Virus record (IMG/VR): IMGVR_UViG_3300043464_001630
Span: 124,001-188,000 of that record
Direction: 5' to 3' (one strand)
Source of the DNA: a virus
DNA length: 64,000 nucleotides
Shown here: piece by piece, positions 7,267-15,802 of the stretch
How the letters are laid out: every line of letters begins with the position of its first letter
Position numbering within the stretch: position 1 is the first letter of the stretch
Made by a program: the position numbers and the translations under genes
Notes under the pieces: model-generated
The model's database searches: none
The model's input: the letters and a program-made list of their open reading frames with translations, nothing else
What the model was told of the DNA's origin: nothing

Positions 7267-8553
7267 ATGAAATCATCTAAAAACGAAATCAAATATTGCA
7301 AAATCACCGGAAAAGAACTAGATCCAGAAAAACAAAAAGCATCAGGAAATGGCTTATTCATTTCTGGTGCTGTCCGAGCTTTATTCAAAAAGAATAATAA
7401 AGATGTAGAAAAAACTAGAGAAGCTTTGAAGGATTTCTATTGGGTCGAAGAAATTGTAGGATACTATCCGAATTGGATATCTTGTGCCAGAGCTTTAACT
7501 ATGGCAGAAATTTCAGTCGAACAACAAGAAGAGATATACAACAGAGAATTTTTATCTAAGAGTAAATGCCAATTAGAAACATGTAATAAAAACATTCCAT
7601 ACGACATGCGAGGAATATCTGCATGTTGCGTCACTCATTATAATCAAGCATACGCAATCAAAAATAATAAATTTGATATATCTGATTATAAGTACGAATG
7701 TTTGGAATGTGGAATGAAATTTGCCAATAATATTTCTTTAGGAACGCATATTTCTCAGAATCATTTCACATCTGAAGAATATTATATTAAATTTCATAAA
7801 AAGTCAGAAGAAGAAGGACACTGTAAATGGTGTAATAAAGAAACGTCTTTTAATTCTATCCAAGAAGGCTACAACAAATTTTGTTATAACACTAGTTGTA
7901 ATGTGAATTACTATAACAAATACGAAAACCGACACGAAGCTTGTGGGGACGCTATTAGTAAAGGTTTGAAAGAATCACAAAATATGCCAAACCAAATTGG
8001 ATATTGGACTAAAAAAGGCTACACAGAAGAACAAGCAAAAGCTTTAGTATCAGAACGACAAACTACTAATACTGTGCCAAAAATAATGAAGCGAGAACAG
8101 TGCGACGAAAACGAAGCCATTCAAAAAAGAAAAGAAATAACTAAAAAATGGTTAGATTCATTTCCTAAACAAAATTATTCAAATGTTTCGCAAGAATTAT
8201 TTTGGCAGATACATGAAAATATTAAAAATGATTATAAAGAAATTCATTTTGCTACAATTTTAAATGGAACTAAAGTTTCAGATGGAAGTAATAATGAATT
8301 TAGAATTAAAACAGATAAAACTGTTAGATCATTGGATTTTTTCGTAAAAGACTTAAATAAAGTAATCGAATTCAATGGATACTATTGGCATGGTGCAAAA
8401 AATAAACATTACGATGAAACCAAAGATAAACAAAGATTAGATGAATTAAAAAATTTAGGATTATCTGTTTTAATAGTAAACGAACTCGATTACTACGAAA
8501 ACAAATCCAAGATCATAGAACAATGCATAAATTTCATTAACAATGGAAACTAA
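7267..8553 (+). CDS. free-standing homing endonuclease, Vsr-like (EDxHD-type) nuclease with zinc fingers
   Basis: 428 residues, lying between the two halves of the split intein. The N-terminal and middle parts contain Cys/His clusters (CQLETC ~101; YECLECGMKF...H ~143; CKWCNK ~186; a further Cys pair ~210), probably zinc-binding DNA-recognition modules. The C-terminal ~100 residues (RSLDFFVKDLNKVIEFNGYY, then WHGA, KDKQRLDELKNLG and a final E-x-D) match the very-short-patch-repair-like nuclease fold. Homing endonucleases of the fractured-gene arrangement described by Dassa and colleagues have this fold. Unlike its neighbours it has an SD-like AGGTGA (7258-7263) and no TAAATA. Its last 11 bases overlap the start of the next terminase piece, probably coupling translation. 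It likely cuts uninterrupted terminase genes to spread the insertion. Confidence 0.8.
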   Translation: MKSSKNEIKYCKITGKELDPEKQKASGNGLFISGAVRALFKKNNKDVEKTREALKDFYWVEEIVGYYPNWISCARALTMAEISVEQQEEIYNREFLSKSKCQLETCNKNIPYDMRGISACCVTHYNQAYAIKNNKFDISDYKYECLECGMKFANNISLGTHISQNHFTSEEYYIKFHKKSEEEGHCKWCNKETSFNSIQEGYNKFCYNTSCNVNYYNKYENRHEACGDAISKGLKESQNMPNQIGYWTKKGYTEEQAKALVSERQTTNTVPKIMKREQCDENEAIQKRKEITKKWLDSFPKQNYSNVSQELFWQIHENIKNDYKEIHFATILNGTKVSDGSNNEFRIKTDKTVRSLDFFVKDLNKVIEFNGYYWHGAKNKHYDETKDKQRLDELKNLGLSVLIVNELDYYENKSKIIEQCINFINNGN

Positions 8554-8893
8554 AAAATTCATAGAATCCCGTAAAGTCGAAGATTACGAAATATGGACTG
8601 ATGAAGGATGGGCAGATATTCAAGAAGTACATAAAACAATAAAATTTGATGTATGGACGGTAGAAACCGAAAACTTCGAAATACAATGTGCTGACGAACA
8701 CATCGTAATTGGGGAAAATCGTGAAGAAATTTATGTAAAAGATCTAAAAATAGGAGATAAGATCATCACAGAAAATGGACCAGAATCTGTAATTAGAGTA
8801 GAAAAATTAGATGTCGAACCAGAACACATGTATGATCTCAGTATAGATTCAGAAAATCATACATTTTTCTCGAACGGAATCTTATCACATAAC
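8543..8893 (+). other. C-intein (117 residues) of the split intein
   Basis: It contains block B (IQCADEHIVI), a long beta region, block F (MYDLSIDSENHTFFSNG) and block G (SHN), followed by Ser as the +1 nucleophile (AGT at 8894). With the 35-residue N-intein this makes a complete mini-intein of about 150 residues. Confidence 0.85.
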
Positions 8894-11128
8894 AGTACGT
8901 TGGCTACTATTTTTATGCTTTGGGTGGCTATTTTTAATGATGACCAAAGAATATTATTAGTAGCAAACAAAGAAAGTACTGCAAAAGAAATCTTTAGAAG
9001 AATTCGAGTCGCCTACGAAGGATTACCAAACTGGCTAAAAGCACCAGTTACTTATTATGGTCTAGAATCTCTCGAATTACAGAACGGATCTCGTATAAGT
9101 ATAACAACAACAACGGGAACCGCAGGTCGTGGTAGTAGTGCGAATCTGTTGTTTGTGGATGAAATGGACTTTATCGAATGCGTAGAAGGGTCAACTACAA
9201 TAAAATTAAAAAACGTAACAACGGGAAAAATAGAAGAAATGTCTATTAAAGACATGCATGATAATAGTAAACATCTATTAAATTTCGATAATTTTCAAAT
9301 ATTATCAGACGATGGCTGGAAATCATTCAAAGGAATAGTAAAGAACGAGAATATTAGATCTGTTAAATTACTATTTGATGATAATACAGAATTAATATGT
9401 AGCGAAGATCATGAGTTATTATCGGATTCTGGAGAATTCATTTTAGCAAAAAAATCAGAAAACACAAAACTAATTTCTGATAAAGGATTTAAATTTGTAA
9501 AGACTGTTTCGGAAAATGGAAAGATAGATGCGTATGATGTTACCGAAGTAGAAGGTAGTAGATATTACACAAATGGGGTGATATCGCACAATTGTAACAT
9601 GCTGTCTGAGTTTTGGTCTTCTGTGTATCCGATTATTTCTTCTTCTAAAAAATCTAAAATCATTGTGGCATCTACTCCAAAAGATACATCAGGTTTATTG
9701 TACAAGCTTTATGATGGTTCAGTAAAAGGAACAAACAACTGGGCACATATGAAAGTACTGTGGAGTGATGTGCCGGGAAGAGATGAAAAATGGAAGAACG
9801 AAACCATATCAGCTCTTGGAGATGTTGGCACTTTCAGGAGAGAATTTGAGTGTGTGACAGGTGAAACTCTCGTCACCATATTAAACAATAACGAGACTAG
9901 TTCAATTACCATCGAAGAATTGTACAAATTAAATAAAAACGGTATAAAAGTTCTAACTCCTTCTGGATTCAAAAATTTCGATGGTATTCAAAAATTAAAA
10001 AAAGAATGCTTAGAATTAGTTCTTAAAACTACATCATTAAAATGTAGCACAAATCACAAAATTTTGACAAAAGGTGGGGATTTCAAATTTTCAAATGAAT
10101 TAACTGTTGGTGAATTCATAAAAACATCTAACGGATATGATGAAATTGTAAAAATACAAGATTCCGGAGTTTTAGATGTATATGATTTGTTGAATGTAGA
10201 AACAAAACAATATTACACTAATGATATTGTATCACATAATTGCACTTTCGATGAGGTAGGCGAATCCGCAATTGATGAAGGTTTATTCGATGATATGCGA
10301 AAATATACAATGGAGCCTATGTATATTTTTGAAAATGGCTGTTATCTTCTCTGGGAGAAACCAAATCCCGACAGACTTTATGTTGCTGGAGTGGATATTG
10401 CAGAAGGAGTCGGAAAAGATGCTACTGTTATTCAGGTATTAGACATTACAGAACCAACAAGAATAAAACAAGTAGCAATTTATCATAACAATAAAATATC
10501 TCCGTCTGAATTCACACCAAAATTACGAGAAATCTTACAACATTGGGGTGATCCATTAGCAATGATCGAGCGTAATGGTTGTGGTGCGCAAGTTGTTGAT
10601 AACTTAAAAAGAGAATTTAGTTATGATAATATAGTAAACTGGGGAATTAATAAAGTCGCGAACAAAAAATCCATGCAACATGGACTAGTTTCGCATACGA
10701 ACACAAAATATACTGGTGTTATGAACCAGAGATATTGGGTGAATACCATGCGTTGCGTACAGATTAATGATATTAATACGGTATTAGACATGAAAGATTT
10801 TATTAGAACTAAATCTGGACATTGGAGTGCTAAAAACGGAGCGAACGATGACAGAGTGATGGCATTGGTATGGGCTCTTATGATTTTACACGAAGATATT
10901 GCTCCGGTCTATTTCGATATCATAGATAAAGACGAATTCGGAAAACCAAAAGTCATAAAATCTGTGGATTATGGAATAAGATATTTCTCTAATCCAACAT
11001 CTATATACACAAATGAAAAAGACGGAATAGGAGGAGATGCCATGCCAATGGTTTTTGGTGGAGATAATTCAGACAACACAGACTTGGACGATCTGATGAA
11101 TCAAGGATGGAAACCATTAAATTATTAA
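8543..11128 (+). CDS. terminase large subunit, C-terminal piece: C-intein plus two internal mini-inteins
   Basis: 861 codons. In order: C-intein (1-117, ending LSHN), terminase (STLATIF... to Walker B VDEMDFIE), intein 2, terminase (CNMLSEFW... with the SKIIVASTP coupling motif), intein 3, then the rest of the terminase from CTFDEVG. The RNase-H-like nuclease residues are visible: Asp in VAGVDIAEGVGKD, Glu in MIERNGCG and Asp in NDDRVMAL. After splicing with the 6867 product the mature protein would have about 565 residues (89+95+86+295), near T4 gp17 (610). The start ATG overlaps the endonuclease 3' end. The second half may contain no functional motor until all three splicing events occur. 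Confidence 0.9.
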   Translation: METKKFIESRKVEDYEIWTDEGWADIQEVHKTIKFDVWTVETENFEIQCADEHIVIGENREEIYVKDLKIGDKIITENGPESVIRVEKLDVEPEHMYDLSIDSENHTFFSNGILSHNSTLATIFMLWVAIFNDDQRILLVANKESTAKEIFRRIRVAYEGLPNWLKAPVTYYGLESLELQNGSRISITTTTGTAGRGSSANLLFVDEMDFIECVEGSTTIKLKNVTTGKIEEMSIKDMHDNSKHLLNFDNFQILSDDGWKSFKGIVKNENIRSVKLLFDDNTELICSEDHELLSDSGEFILAKKSENTKLISDKGFKFVKTVSENGKIDAYDVTEVEGSRYYTNGVISHNCNMLSEFWSSVYPIISSSKKSKIIVASTPKDTSGLLYKLYDGSVKGTNNWAHMKVLWSDVPGRDEKWKNETISALGDVGTFRREFECVTGETLVTILNNNETSSITIEELYKLNKNGIKVLTPSGFKNFDGIQKLKKECLELVLKTTSLKCSTNHKILTKGGDFKFSNELTVGEFIKTSNGYDEIVKIQDSGVLDVYDLLNVETKQYYTNDIVSHNCTFDEVGESAIDEGLFDDMRKYTMEPMYIFENGCYLLWEKPNPDRLYVAGVDIAEGVGKDATVIQVLDITEPTRIKQVAIYHNNKISPSEFTPKLREILQHWGDPLAMIERNGCGAQVVDNLKREFSYDNIVNWGINKVANKKSMQHGLVSHTNTKYTGVMNQRYWVNTMRCVQINDINTVLDMKDFIRTKSGHWSAKNGANDDRVMALVWALMILHEDIAPVYFDIIDKDEFGKPKVIKSVDYGIRYFSNPTSIYTNEKDGIGGDAMPMVFGGDNSDNTDLDDLMNQGWKPLNY
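9179..9592 (+). other. contiguous mini-intein 2 (138 residues), after terminase Walker B
   Basis: It starts CVEGSTTIKL (block A), has block B LICSEDHELL, and ends YDVTEVEGSRYYTNGVISHN with Cys as the next extein residue. No endonuclease domain fits between the splicing blocks. It is inserted immediately after VDEMDFIE. Confidence 0.9.
9851..10240 (+). other. contiguous mini-intein 3 (130 residues), in the ATPase-nuclease linker
   Basis: It starts CVTGETLVTI (block A), has block B LKCSTNHKIL, and ends YDLLNVETKQYYTNDIVSHN with Cys (10241) as +1 residue. No endonuclease domain. It is inserted after FRREFE, near the boundary between ATPase and nuclease domains. Confidence 0.9.
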
Positions 11129-11131
11129 ATA
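11126..11131 (+). promoter_or_regulatory. late-type TAAATA before tube copy 1
   Basis: Five bases to the ATG. Its TAA is also the terminase stop codon. Confidence 0.5.
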
Positions 11132-11136
11132 GTTAA

Positions 11137-11712
11137 ATGGGAAATGCATTTGATCAGTCATTATTAAACAAATCTAGGAAAGATAAGTTTGTATTGACTA
11201 TTTTTCTTCCAGAAGCAATTAGAGATTTAAATTCCAAAGAAGATAGAAAAAATTCCAAATTAAATCTAGAGAGTCTTCAAATGTCTATCTACGGAACCGT
11301 TGTTCCAAGAAACGTTATACCACAAGAAGAAGTCAGATATGCAGGAAGTACTGTATATGTTTCGTCACACAATAAACCTTCGTATGATCCAGTAAGTGTA
11401 AATTTCACGATAGATAACGAATTTAAAAATTATTGGGTAATACACAGATGGCTAGAACTGTTAAGAACAGAACGTGGTGGATATTATGAACACCCAGAAG
11501 AATTCAAAAATGTAGGATTAGGACAATATTCCACAGATTTCGTAGTCACCGCAAAAGACGAATATCACAACGATGTTATACAATGGACATATAAATCAGC
11601 TTTTCCGATTTCTTTAGGAGAGATTAATTATAGTTACAGAGATGGAGGAGAAATCGAAACTTCTTTCGAATTTGTATTTAGAAGAATCGAGACAATTTTG
11701 CTACCCTTGTAA
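11137..11712 (+). CDS. tail-tube-fold protein (gp19-like), copy 1
   Basis: 191 residues. It resembles T4 gp19: VRYAGSTVYVSSHNK, then YDPVSVNFTIDNEFKNYWVI, a W-helix, YSTDFVVTAKDEYHN, WTYKSAFPISLGEINYSY and a final ETSFEFVFRRIE. gp19 has matching INVAGDRTF, WTVTVMNDE, WPTNVGELQLDW and TFEVTLALDYWE segments. Tube-fold proteins form the inner DNA channel or its adaptors. The gene lies between terminase and sheath. TAAATA overlaps the terminase stop codon and ends 5 bases before the ATG. Whether it is the main tube or a terminator/adaptor is unclear. Confidence 0.6.
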   Translation: MGNAFDQSLLNKSRKDKFVLTIFLPEAIRDLNSKEDRKNSKLNLESLQMSIYGTVVPRNVIPQEEVRYAGSTVYVSSHNKPSYDPVSVNFTIDNEFKNYWVIHRWLELLRTERGGYYEHPEEFKNVGLGQYSTDFVVTAKDEYHNDVIQWTYKSAFPISLGEINYSYRDGGEIETSFEFVFRRIETILLPL

Positions 11713-11733
11713 AAAAATTAGTTTAAAAAATAC

Positions 11734-11739
11734 TAAATA
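11734..11739 (+). promoter_or_regulatory. late-type TAAATA before the sheath gene
   Basis: CTAAATA, five bases to the ATG. Confidence 0.65.
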
Positions 11740-11744
11740 TCTTT

Positions 11745-14381
11745 ATGGCAAGAAGCATTCAATCTCCCGGAGTAGAAATCTTCGAAAAAGATCTCACGTT
11801 ATCTCCTATTTTACCAGCAGGAACGAATATTTTCATGACAGGCTTTGCAACAAAAGGCCCTTGTGATGAAGTACTACAAATCACCTCTGTTTCTGAATTA
11901 GAGCAAGTATACGGAACACCTACAAATCCTGTAGAACGCTATTTTTACTATGGTGCTCGTCAGATTCTTAACAGTTCTAACGGCAATCTTTTCGTAAGTC
12001 GTATGCCTTATGGTGAAGACGGCGGAGAAGGTTATGGTTCACGTTACGGTGCATTGGTATATCCAGTAGTTTCTGTATCTGAACTTTCTGGGCAAGTAAC
12101 TCGCAACACCAAGCCAATTGCTGCACAATTTTTAGCATTAAACACAGTAGTTACCGAAATTTCAACAAGTCCTACTTTATCAGGTCAATTAAATTCATTG
12201 ACTGCTAATGGTATTCCCGGATATGAAAAATACACAGAAACTGAAGGTGCTTCGTTCGTTACTGGTTTAACTAATTATTACAACGCAAACATTACAGTTC
12301 CTTCTAATAGTGCAGTTGCGGCACAAGCACAAGCACTCACAGGGTTTTTCGTCACTTCAAACGATACCGTAGTATCTACTGATCTCAGTTTATCTGGAGC
12401 TACTTTTGTTCTTGGTGCTCCTAAGTTTTTCGATCTTAATCTAGCACAATATCAATCAGTAATTGATGGTTCTGGATTCACAAACACAAATTCAACTTGG
12501 TCTGCTGCTTCTGATGATGTTAATAATATCAACAGTGTTGCGGATTTCGGTAAAGCTGGTTTGATCGTTGTTAATAAGATTCAATCTACTATTAACAATC
12601 GTTTCGAAGGACATTATGTTGGTATTGCCGATAACACCAACCTTCTAGCTAACACAGATCATACTTCAATTCGTAAAATTTACACCACTGGAAGCAGCGC
12701 AAGTAACGGACTAGTAGTTGGTAGTGGTTATGTCGAAGTTCCTACTTCTAAACTAGCATTTCCTCTTTCTGCAACAACTGATTCCGGAAATAATCGTAAT
12801 TCACGAAGCCTTTCAGAAATTCTAGAAAAAGTATCAGATTCATTCCCTGATATGTCAAGTGATAAGTTTGATGATACTATTTCATTCGGACTATTCAAAC
12901 TTCGTACAAGTCCATACAATCCAGATGCAATTAAACTAGATTTTGCATTCGAAGAAGCACGTACTGGTTCATTTGACTTCTATCGCCAAATCAACAATCA
13001 AAATGGTGGAATTGCAAATACATTCTACATTGAGAACGTAGTAAATTCTTCTAATAACGTAACAACTTTCATCAACAGCTATATTAATGGTAAAAATAGT
13101 GGCACTTGGCTAGATGCAGAAGGAGTACCAACTAAACAAGTACGTGTATTCTCACACAATTCAGTACAAGCATTGAAAGATTCTTTCGAAAGTAATTACG
13201 CTAAGTTTGGTTTCCATGTTAATGACGTAGCAGCAATTGAATCTTCTATGGATTATGCTGATGCATTATTCCCCGCTGGATGTTTCTCTACATTCACTAC
13301 TAATGGCAAATCTATCGGTTCACTTCCATTAAAGATTGATCGTACTCTACGTAAAATAGAAAATGATGAAATTTTCCCCTTAGATCTAGTAGTAGAAGCA
13401 GGTCTAGGAACTGTTTTCGCAACAGCTTGTGCAAATCATACTAGTTTCTACGATGATACTCAAATTTCACAAGGATTAATTGAAGGATTAAGCGCAATGA
13501 CTAAAAATGATCTGATTCCTCCTACAGATGATCGTCATAATGTGCGGGATAACTACAATACTATTTTCCAAATTTTTGCAAACTTCTGCGAAAATCTAAG
13601 AAAAGATTGTTTATTCATTGCAGATCCACTTCGTCAAATTTTCGTTACTGGTGCGAATAGCTTAGTAATGTCAGATACTACTAGGTCATTCTCTCAATAT
13701 ATCTATAACCCACTTCGTCATTTATTCGGTACTGCTAATACAAGTTACGCAACTACATACGGTAACTGGGTTAAAGTTAATGATATGTTTGCTGGTATGA
13801 ATATTTGGGTTCCGTTCTCTCCGTTTGCTGCCGCTGATATGGCAAATGTAGACCAGAATTTTGAGCCTTGGTATGCTCCTGCTGGGTTTATTCGTGGTAA
13901 AGTTACGAATGCATTAGCACTTGCTATCAATCCTAGCCAAAAAAATAGAGATAGTTTGTATAAGGCTTGTATAAACCCGGTTTGCTTCTTTCCTAATGAC
14001 GGTTTTAATATCTTCGGACAGAAGACATTACTACGTCAGCCAAGTGCATTTGATCGTATTAATGTTCGTCGTCTTTTCTTATATTTGGAGAAAGCAACAA
14101 AACGTACTGTTAAATACTTTGTATTCGAACCTAATACAATGTTCACCAGAAATCGCGTAGTTGCGGTATTAGATCCTATTTTCGAAAGGGCAAAAAATAC
14201 ACAAGGTCTATATTCGTATATCATCATTTGCAATGCATCCAACAATACTCCAACGGTAATTGATCAAAATGAACTAGTTGTGGATATTTATTTAAAGCCA
14301 GTACGTTCAGCAGAGTTCATCTTGGTGAACTTCTATGCTACATCAACTGGAGCTAACTTCAGTGAATTGATCGGACAATAA
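11745..14381 (+). CDS. contractile tail sheath protein (gp18-like)
   Basis: 878 residues, longer than T4 gp18 (659). The N-terminus has the classic sheath start (SIQSPGVEIFEKDLT, then AGTNIFMTGFATKGPCDE). The C-terminal half carries the conserved core (FEPWYAPAGFIRGKVTNALA, FGQKTLLRQPSAFDRINVRR, YFVFEPNTMFTRNRVV and LVVDIYLKPVRSAEFILVNF). The middle (~130-480) is an expanded variable domain. The sheath contracts around the tube to drive it through the cell envelope. TAAATA ends 5 bases before the ATG and a strong terminator follows, as expected for a highly expressed late gene. Codon use here (CGT for Arg, for example) also looks more biased than in neighbouring genes. Confidence 0.92.
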   Translation: MARSIQSPGVEIFEKDLTLSPILPAGTNIFMTGFATKGPCDEVLQITSVSELEQVYGTPTNPVERYFYYGARQILNSSNGNLFVSRMPYGEDGGEGYGSRYGALVYPVVSVSELSGQVTRNTKPIAAQFLALNTVVTEISTSPTLSGQLNSLTANGIPGYEKYTETEGASFVTGLTNYYNANITVPSNSAVAAQAQALTGFFVTSNDTVVSTDLSLSGATFVLGAPKFFDLNLAQYQSVIDGSGFTNTNSTWSAASDDVNNINSVADFGKAGLIVVNKIQSTINNRFEGHYVGIADNTNLLANTDHTSIRKIYTTGSSASNGLVVGSGYVEVPTSKLAFPLSATTDSGNNRNSRSLSEILEKVSDSFPDMSSDKFDDTISFGLFKLRTSPYNPDAIKLDFAFEEARTGSFDFYRQINNQNGGIANTFYIENVVNSSNNVTTFINSYINGKNSGTWLDAEGVPTKQVRVFSHNSVQALKDSFESNYAKFGFHVNDVAAIESSMDYADALFPAGCFSTFTTNGKSIGSLPLKIDRTLRKIENDEIFPLDLVVEAGLGTVFATACANHTSFYDDTQISQGLIEGLSAMTKNDLIPPTDDRHNVRDNYNTIFQIFANFCENLRKDCLFIADPLRQIFVTGANSLVMSDTTRSFSQYIYNPLRHLFGTANTSYATTYGNWVKVNDMFAGMNIWVPFSPFAAADMANVDQNFEPWYAPAGFIRGKVTNALALAINPSQKNRDSLYKACINPVCFFPNDGFNIFGQKTLLRQPSAFDRINVRRLFLYLEKATKRTVKYFVFEPNTMFTRNRVVAVLDPIFERAKNTQGLYSYIIICNASNNTPTVIDQNELVVDIYLKPVRSAEFILVNFYATSTGANFSELIGQ

Positions 14382-14404
14382 AAATTAAATTAAAATAGTT
14401 TTAA

Positions 14405-14438
14405 AAAATGCGGAAGTTAATTCTTCCGCATTTTTTGT
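14405..14438. terminator. intrinsic terminator after the sheath gene
   Basis: Stem TGCGGAAG (14411-14418) / CTTCCGCA (14425-14432) with a 6-base loop, flanked by six A on the left and six T on the right, so it could act in both directions. It probably limits sheath transcription from running into the tube gene. Confidence 0.8.
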
Positions 14439-14470
14439 TTGTAGATATGAATAAAATTCACATAAAATAA

Positions 14471-14476
14471 TAAATA
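14471..14476 (+). promoter_or_regulatory. late-type TAAATA before tube copy 2
   Basis: ATAATAAATA, five bases to the ATG, after the sheath terminator. Confidence 0.65.
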
Positions 14477-14481
14477 ATCAT

Positions 14482-15072
14482 ATGGACGTTCCAAATCAAA
14501 CAATTAATTCATTTTTCACAAGGGCAGTAGTAAATGATTTCGCCCGTGATTTCTTATTTCGTATAGAATCTATTGTTTTTGATCAAGGTGCGGTATTAAG
14601 ACCAGAAGATCTTCTGTATGCAAAAACAGGAAAACTACCAGCACGTAATATCAGTAATCAAACTGTAAAATATGCAGGACAAACATTTAATATTCCCGGT
14701 GCTCATGAATTTCCCGGTTCTGAAGCATATGAAATTGAAATGTATTGTCCAGAAACTTCATCAATTCGTGAATTATTGATGAACGAATCGACAAGAACAT
14801 TTGGTAACGTTTTCGGTGTTGCAGGTAGCGGACAAAATGGTGGATCTATTGCAAACGCAAATTCTATCATGACTCTTATTCAATTAAACAAGAATCTTGA
14901 TGCAATTTATCAATATCGTTTAATTGGTTGTTCAATTCGTAATGTCGGCGAAGTTTCTTACGAAATTGCAGAAGGTGTAGGAGCGGTCAAATCATTTACC
15001 GTTAGTGTTGCTTATCATTTCTTTGATCGTACTTCTTTAACAAATAATATTGTTCCTGCTCTAAATAGGTAG
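14482..15072 (+). CDS. tail tube protein (gp19-like), copy 2
   Basis: 196 residues. Segments in order: LPARNISNQTVKYAGQTFNI, FPGSEAYEIEMYCPETSSIR, a helix, IYQYRLIGCSIRNVGEVSYE and a final VKSFTVSVAYHFFDR. These correspond well to gp19 (LPAGIVEKIPV...INVAGDRTF, WTVTVMNDE, IKGLWPTNVGEL, TFEVTLALDYWE). Because it follows the sheath, as in T4, this is the best candidate for the main tail tube subunit. It has its own TAAATA motif 5 bases before the ATG, downstream of the sheath terminator. Confidence 0.7.
   Translation: MDVPNQTINSFFTRAVVNDFARDFLFRIESIVFDQGAVLRPEDLLYAKTGKLPARNISNQTVKYAGQTFNIPGAHEFPGSEAYEIEMYCPETSSIRELLMNESTRTFGNVFGVAGSGQNGGSIANANSIMTLIQLNKNLDAIYQYRLIGCSIRNVGEVSYEIAEGVGAVKSFTVSVAYHFFDRTSLTNNIVPALNR
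15062..15067 (+). promoter_or_regulatory. TAAATA inside the end of tube copy 2
   Basis: Seven bases to the ATG of copy 3. Coding overlap makes chance possible. Confidence 0.35.
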
Positions 15073-15074
15073 AG

Positions 15075-15794
15075 ATGGCAGTCGTCACTACTAATAGTCT
15101 AGTAAAAAATTTCCTAGATTTGATGGGTAGTTATTGGAATTACAATATTCCTTTAACTACCCAATGGGCATTGGCTATTGTTCCCGATGACTACGACAGA
15201 AATGGTGCAAGAACTTTGTTCGGTATTATAAAAAAATACACACAAGTAGATGCGGATAGATTTTACATACCGGCATCTTTACAGGATCGTTTATTAGATG
15301 AAACAGTACAACCCAAACTAGACGGATTGGGTTTGTATTTCGCACAAGCGGTGAAGATACCCAAAGAATCGTTTTCGATCAACGGTGCAGGTATAGACAC
15401 GATGGGAGGCTATTTAAAGGGGTTTGTGGGTGGAGATAGGTATTCGATGGCAGAAAGAAGTTTAGTGATCGATTTTCTTGATACTAATTTAGATTTTGTG
15501 GACGGTTTGATTAAACCTTGGGTAATTGCCGCGTCTTATAAAGGTTTGATAAATACAGGAACAAGTGATTCAATCAAATGTACAATTGCCATTCAAGAAA
15601 TGAGTAGACAAAAAGACGAACGCAATTTAAAGCCAATACGAAAACAGCATTTTTTCAAAGGATGTGTTCCCATCGAAACATCAGACAAATCATTGAAATA
15701 TGATGCCGAACCATCTGAAGCACCAGTAACTACGGTGACTTGGGCATTTGAAAATTATACCTACAATCTTGACCCAAGTTATTCCACAAGATAA
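15075..15794 (+). CDS. tail-tube-fold / tube-initiator-like protein, copy 3
   Basis: 239 residues. Same order of features as the two tube proteins but more divergent: LYFAQAVKIPKESFSINGAG, DRYSMAERSLVIDFLDTNLD, WVIAASYKGL, FKGCVPIETSDKSLKYDAEP and VTTVTWAFENYTY. In T4 the proteins at the base of the tube (gp48, gp54) share the tube fold, and this may be such an adaptor. It starts 2 bases after the previous stop. A TAAATA lies 7 bases before the ATG, inside the end of the previous gene. Confidence 0.5.
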   Translation: MAVVTTNSLVKNFLDLMGSYWNYNIPLTTQWALAIVPDDYDRNGARTLFGIIKKYTQVDADRFYIPASLQDRLLDETVQPKLDGLGLYFAQAVKIPKESFSINGAGIDTMGGYLKGFVGGDRYSMAERSLVIDFLDTNLDFVDGLIKPWVIAASYKGLINTGTSDSIKCTIAIQEMSRQKDERNLKPIRKQHFFKGCVPIETSDKSLKYDAEPSEAPVTTVTWAFENYTYNLDPSYSTR

Positions 15795-15802
15795 ATCCTT
15801 TT

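Noticed and set aside
7142-7388. Frameshift or assembly error in the terminase instead of a split intein
   Set aside because: The endonuclease gene is intact, both intein ends have the catalytic residues, and the exteins join exactly.
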